Positions 13,716-16,680 of a stretch of DNA of 16,680 nt are shown in pieces (position 1 is the first letter of the stretch; every line of letters begins with the position of its first letter). The DNA is from an uncultured Devosia sp. (GTDB taxonomy: Bacteria; Pseudomonadota; Alphaproteobacteria; Rhizobiales; Devosiaceae). Under the pieces are notes generated by a model, which did not search any database, had not been told where the DNA came from, and was given only the letters and a program-made list of their open reading frames with translations. The stretch spans positions 1 through 16,680 of the forward strand of contig NZ_CAMLHM010000072.1 of assembly GCF_946479885.1 (NCBI RefSeq), in the 5' to 3' direction. Position numbers and translations under genes: made by a program.

Positions 13716-14747
13716 TTAGCGGATGAAGCCGACAATGTTGCGGATATCGGCCATGATAGGCTGGGCAATGGCCCGCGCCCGCTCGGCGCCGCCGCGCAGG
13801 ATGGCATCCATCTCGCCGCGATCGGCGACGAGCCGCTTCATCTCGTCGGCAATGGGCGACAGCACGGCGACGGCGAGGTCGCCGAGGGCCGGCTTGAACT
13901 TGCCCCAGCCCTGGCCACCGAATTCGCCCAGCACGTCGTCGACCGAGCGGTTGGAGAGCGCCGCATAGATGCCGACGAGGTTTTCTGCCTCGAGGCGCCC
14001 GCTGAGGCCCGCCGCTTCGCTGGGCAGCGCATCGGCATCGGTGGTGGCGCGCTTGATCTTTTTGGCGATCATGTCGGCATCATCCATCATGTAGATGGTC
14101 GACATGTCCGAGGCGTCGGACTTGCTCATCTTCTTACTGCCATCCTTGAGCGACTTGACCCGCATCGCCGGCCCGGTGGCCAGCGTCTCGGTGATGGGGA
14201 AGAAGTCGCCCTTATGGCCCTCGGCCTTGATCTGCTTTTTGAAGTCGTGATTGAACTTCTTGGCGATATCGCGCGTCAGCTCGAGATGCTGCTTCTGGTC
14301 CTCACCGACGGGCACGCCGGTGGCTTTGTAGAGCAGGATATCGGCGGCCATCAGCGAGGGATAGGCGAAGAGACCTAGCGAGACATTCTCGCTGTTCTCG
14401 CCGGCCTTGTCCTTGAACTGGGTCATCCGCTCCATCCAGCCCATGCGGGCGACGCAGTTGAAGATCCAGCTCAGCTCGGCATGTTCCATGACCTGCGACT
14501 GGTTGAAAATGATCGAGCGCTTGGGATCGACGCCGGCCGCGATATAGGCCGCGGCAATCTCATAGGTCCAGCGCTTGAGGTCTTCGGGCTCCTGCCACAC
14601 CGTGATCGCATGCATGTCGACGACGCAATAGATCGTCTCATGCGTATCCTGCAGCGGCACGAAGCGCCTTATAGCGCCCAGATAATTGCCCAGATGCAGA
14701 TCGCCCGAAGGCTTGATGCCGGAGAAGACGCGGGGAGTGAAGGTCAT
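13716..14747 (-). CDS. trpS: Tryptophanyl-tRNA synthetase
   Basis: The product has 343 residues, normal for bacterial TrpRS. It charges tRNA-Trp with tryptophan as a class I synthetase dimer in the cytoplasm. The HIGH-like motif is HLGN at residues 18-21 ([12 protein letters not shown]), and KMSKS is at 206-210 ([11 protein letters not shown]). [16 protein letters not shown] and [17 protein letters not shown] are family signatures. I chose the ATG at 14747 ([15 protein letters not shown]), which starts the conserved sequence. The in-frame start at 14804 adds 19 residues with no resemblance to the family. The stop lies 18 bases before usp. murJ is 217 bases upstream behind a palindromic repeat. 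Confidence 0.97.
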   Translation of the reverse strand: MTFTPRVFSGIKPSGDLHLGNYLGAIRRFVPLQDTHETIYCVVDMHAITVWQEPEDLKRWTYEIAAAYIAAGVDPKRSIIFNQSQVMEHAELSWIFNCVARMGWMERMTQFKDKAGENSENVSLGLFAYPSLMAADILLYKATGVPVGEDQKQHLELTRDIAKKFNHDFKKQIKAEGHKGDFFPITETLATGPAMRVKSLKDGSKKMSKSDASDMSTIYMMDDADMIAKKIKRATTDADALPSEAAGLSGRLEAENLVGIYAALSNRSVDDVLGEFGGQGWGKFKPALGDLAVAVLSPIADEMKRLVADRGEMDAILRGGAERARAIAQPIMADIRNIVGFIR

Positions 14748-14819
14748 GGATGGGCCTGTAGAACAATATGGGGAACACTTATCGCTGTTCATCCGCGGTG
14801 TCATCCCGGCGCCCTTTTT

Positions 14820-14954
14820 CTTCTCCCCATCGGGGAGAAGGTGGCGCGTGGCGCCGGATGCGGGGTGTTCTGGCTAAACCAGGGTGCCGAGGTGGCCGGA
14901 AACTCCCCCTCACCGACTCGGCAGCGCCGAGCCAACTCTCCCTGACTGGGAGAG
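14820..14954. repeat. REP-like palindromic doublet between murJ and trpS
   Basis: The left unit has two adjacent hairpins, CTTCTCCCC/GGGGAGAAG (14820-14840) and GGCGC-GTG-GCGCC (14843-14855). The right unit mirrors them with CTCGGC/GCCGAG (14917-14931) and CTCTCCC/GGGAGAG (14936-14954). Each unit pairs a pyrimidine-rich hairpin with a GC hairpin, and the two face each other. This two-hairpin design is typical of dispersed repeats in Rhizobiales. It occupies nearly all of the 217-base gap, so a trpS promoter, if any, lies close to 14750-14815. Confidence 0.8.
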
Positions 14955-14964
14955 GAAAGCGGTG

Positions 14965-16527
14965 CTAGCCCCGCCGCCGCAGCCGCCGGAACAGCAGGCC
15001 CAGTTTCTGGGCTCCCGAGACATGCACCAGCGTGAAATAGGTGACCATGCCGAAGCCGACGAGCACGGCGAGCAGGCCCGCCTGCTGCCAGAGGGGCGCG
15101 CCGGCGGCAAAATAGGGGGCGCCGCGCTGTGCCAACAGGTAAAGCGCGCCACCCATGACCAGGCTGACCAGCGTGATCAGCCCGTGCTTGATCCATTCAC
15201 CGCCGCTCAGCACAAAATGCCCGCGCCGCGCCAGGAAAACCGCCAGGAGGGCGGCGTTGAGCCAGGCCGATGCCGAGGTAGCAATGGCGATGCCAACATG
15301 AATGAAGCTGGGAAAGAGCAGCAGCGACAGCACGATATTGGCCAGCACCGAGATGCCGGCAAAGATGGTGGGCGTCACTGTATCCTCGCGGGCAAAATAG
15401 CCCGGCTGCAGCACACGGATCAGCACATAGGCGGGCAGGCCGGTCGAAAAGGCAATCAGCGCCTGCGCCGTCTGCACCGTGGCGACCCCGTCAAAGGCGC
15501 CGCGCTCGAACAGCACGCGCACGATGGGTTCGGCCAGGGCGATCAGCGCCGTGGCCGCGGGCATGGACAGCAGCATTGAGGCGAGCAGCGACTGGTCCTG
15601 CGTTTGTCGCGCTTCCGCCTCGCGGCCGCCCTTCAAATGCCGGCTGAGTTCGGGCAGCAGCACCGTGCCGATGGCGATGCCGATAATGCCGAGCGGCAGC
15701 TGATAGAGCCGGTCGGCATAGTTGAGGATGGAAATGGCATTGTCGGCGCCCGAGGCGATGATGGTGCCCACGAAGATGTTGATCTGGGTAATGCCGCCGG
15801 TGAGGATGGCCGGGATGGCCAGCACCCAGAAGCGGCGCACTTCCGGATCGAGCCGGGGCAGGCGGAATTCGGGCACGAAATCGGCGCGGCTGATGGCCGA
15901 CCAGACCAGCCAGAGCTGGGCGACGCCCCCCGCCATGGTGGCCACGCCCACCCAGACGGCCGAACCGGCCGGGTCCTGCACCCAGAATGTCACCAGCGGG
16001 ATCATCGCGGCAATATTGACGATGTTGAGGATGACTGGGGCAAAGGCAGCCGCGAAGAAACGGCCCAGGGAATTGAGGATGGCCCCATAGGCCGCCATCA
16101 GCGACATGCAGCCAAGATAGGGGAACATGATGCGCGTCAGCAGCACCGTGAGATCGAACTTTTCCTTGTCGTCGACGAAGCCGGGGACGAAGGCGATCAT
16201 CAGCTGCGGCATGAAGAGTTCGGCGAGGATGGTGACCACGACCAGCGCTGCCAGCAGCCAGGCCATGATGCGCGAGGCCAGATCCAGCGCCGCGTCCGGC
16301 CCGGTGCGTTCGAGCGCGCCCGAGAACATGGGCACGAAAGCGGTATTGAAGGCACCCTCGGCGAACAGGCGCCGGAACAGGTTGGGGAAGCGGAAGGCGG
16401 CAAAGAAGGCGTCGGCCGCCGGCCCGGTGCCCAACACCGCCGCCATCAGCGCATCACGGGCAAAGCCGGCAATGCGCGAGACCAGCGTCAGCCCGCCCAC
16501 GGAGAGGAAATTGCGATAAAGGCTCAT
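14965..16527 (-). CDS. murJ: Lipid II flippase MurJ
   Basis: The product has 520 residues with about 14 hydrophobic spans. MurJ (MOP superfamily, formerly MviN) flips the peptidoglycan precursor lipid II across the inner membrane. Essential residues known from E. coli occur at the same numbers: Arg18 and Arg24 in SRIAGFARD, Asp39 in AADAF, and Arg52 in FRRLFAEGAF. The next family segment NTAFVPMFS follows. The ATG at 16527 has GAAGAGG upstream. The C-terminal KLGLLFRRLRRRG is basic and cytoplasmic. It is upstream of trpS on the same strand, separated by a repeat doublet, and its own upstream region begins with another repeat unit and then degenerate sequence, so its promoter cannot be judged. 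Confidence 0.97.
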   Translation of the reverse strand: MSLYRNFLSVGGLTLVSRIAGFARDALMAAVLGTGPAADAFFAAFRFPNLFRRLFAEGAFNTAFVPMFSGALERTGPDAALDLASRIMAWLLAALVVVTILAELFMPQLMIAFVPGFVDDKEKFDLTVLLTRIMFPYLGCMSLMAAYGAILNSLGRFFAAAFAPVILNIVNIAAMIPLVTFWVQDPAGSAVWVGVATMAGGVAQLWLVWSAISRADFVPEFRLPRLDPEVRRFWVLAIPAILTGGITQINIFVGTIIASGADNAISILNYADRLYQLPLGIIGIAIGTVLLPELSRHLKGGREAEARQTQDQSLLASMLLSMPAATALIALAEPIVRVLFERGAFDGVATVQTAQALIAFSTGLPAYVLIRVLQPGYFAREDTVTPTIFAGISVLANIVLSLLLFPSFIHVGIAIATSASAWLNAALLAVFLARRGHFVLSGGEWIKHGLITLVSLVMGGALYLLAQRGAPYFAAGAPLWQQAGLLAVLVGFGMVTYFTLVHVSGAQKLGLLFRRLRRRG

Positions 16528-16538
16528 GGGGCCTCTTC

Positions 16539-16592
16539 ACCTCTCCCTTTGGGGGAGAGGTCGGCCCGTAGGGCCGGGTGAGGGGGCCTTTT
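16539..16592. repeat. REP-like unit upstream of murJ
   Basis: ACCTCTCCC/GGGAGAGGT (16539-16561) and CGGCCC-GTA-GGGCCG (16562-16576) form two adjacent perfect hairpins, followed by GGTGAGGGGGCC. The design matches the units at 14820-14954. Only one unit is seen before the sequence becomes homopolymeric. Confidence 0.75.
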
Positions 16593-16604
16593 CTGTCCTC
16601 CGAG

Positions 16605-16680
16605 CAAGGGGAAGGGGGGGGGGCCCCCCCCCCCCCCGGCCGCCCCCGCCCCCCCCCCCCGGGCGGGGGGGGGGGGGGGC
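16605..16680. other. G/C homopolymer tail, probable sequence artefact
   Basis: From about 16605 the sequence is runs of G and C with hardly any other base, unlike the rest of the window. The long C run, CCGCCCCCGCC and the final G run look like base-calling or assembly failure at a contig edge. I would not read biology from it. Confidence 0.75.

Noticed and set aside
13027..14954. Repeated hairpins as a CRISPR array
   Set aside because: The units are few, differ in sequence, face each other, and lack regular spacers.
14884..15579. Plus frame opposite the murJ 3' end
   Set aside because: Shadow of murJ; Gln/His/Arg-rich with no domain and starting inside the repeat doublet.

Overview
The window is a stretch of ordinary high-G+C alphaproteobacterial chromosome, most likely Hyphomicrobiales (Rhizobiales) and perhaps Devosia-like. 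This placement is an inference. It rests on the block miaB - PhoH-type ATPase - ybeY - corC, the block murJ - trpS - usp facing an Nfu-type gene, an HWE-family histidine kinase, a small protein ending in the ESFPASD motif, and several two-hairpin palindromic repeats of the type common in that order. The window holds sixteen convincing genes. I see no tRNA, rRNA, CRISPR array, prophage or transposase.

Layout. Positions 1-328 hold the 3' end of a histidine phosphatase gene (+). It converges on an L,D-transpeptidase lipoprotein gene (-), with a bidirectional terminator and a separate long inverted repeat between them. A 188-residue, roughly six-span membrane protein of unknown function (+) then converges on the leftward group histidine kinase - rpsO - pnp. 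The rpsO-pnp pair is the classic ribosomal protein S15 / polynucleotide phosphorylase arrangement. Its 419-base spacer carries several hairpins. A 65-residue small protein gene (-) diverges from miaB (+). A BrnT-type toxin gene with an Xre-type antitoxin gene (-) sits between miaB and the PhoH-type gene, and the miaB and antitoxin stop codons share one CTAG. The PhoH-type ATPase, ybeY and corC follow on +. After a bidirectional terminator come the leftward genes for an Nfu-type Fe-S scaffold, a universal stress protein, TrpS and MurJ. The last ~70 bases are G and C homopolymers and look like a sequence or assembly artefact.

How the genes relate. Much of the window is RNA and translation machinery: MiaB modifies tRNA, YbeY and its PhoH-type partner act in rRNA maturation and quality control, S15 and PNPase act in ribosome assembly and RNA decay, and TrpS charges tRNA. 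MurJ and the L,D-transpeptidase act on the cell wall. No large undescribed system is visible. The items most worth a second look are two matching 3' hairpins with a compensated base-pair change, the toxin-antitoxin module inserted into a conserved block, the structured pnp leader, and the 22-bp inverted repeat after the L,D-transpeptidase gene.
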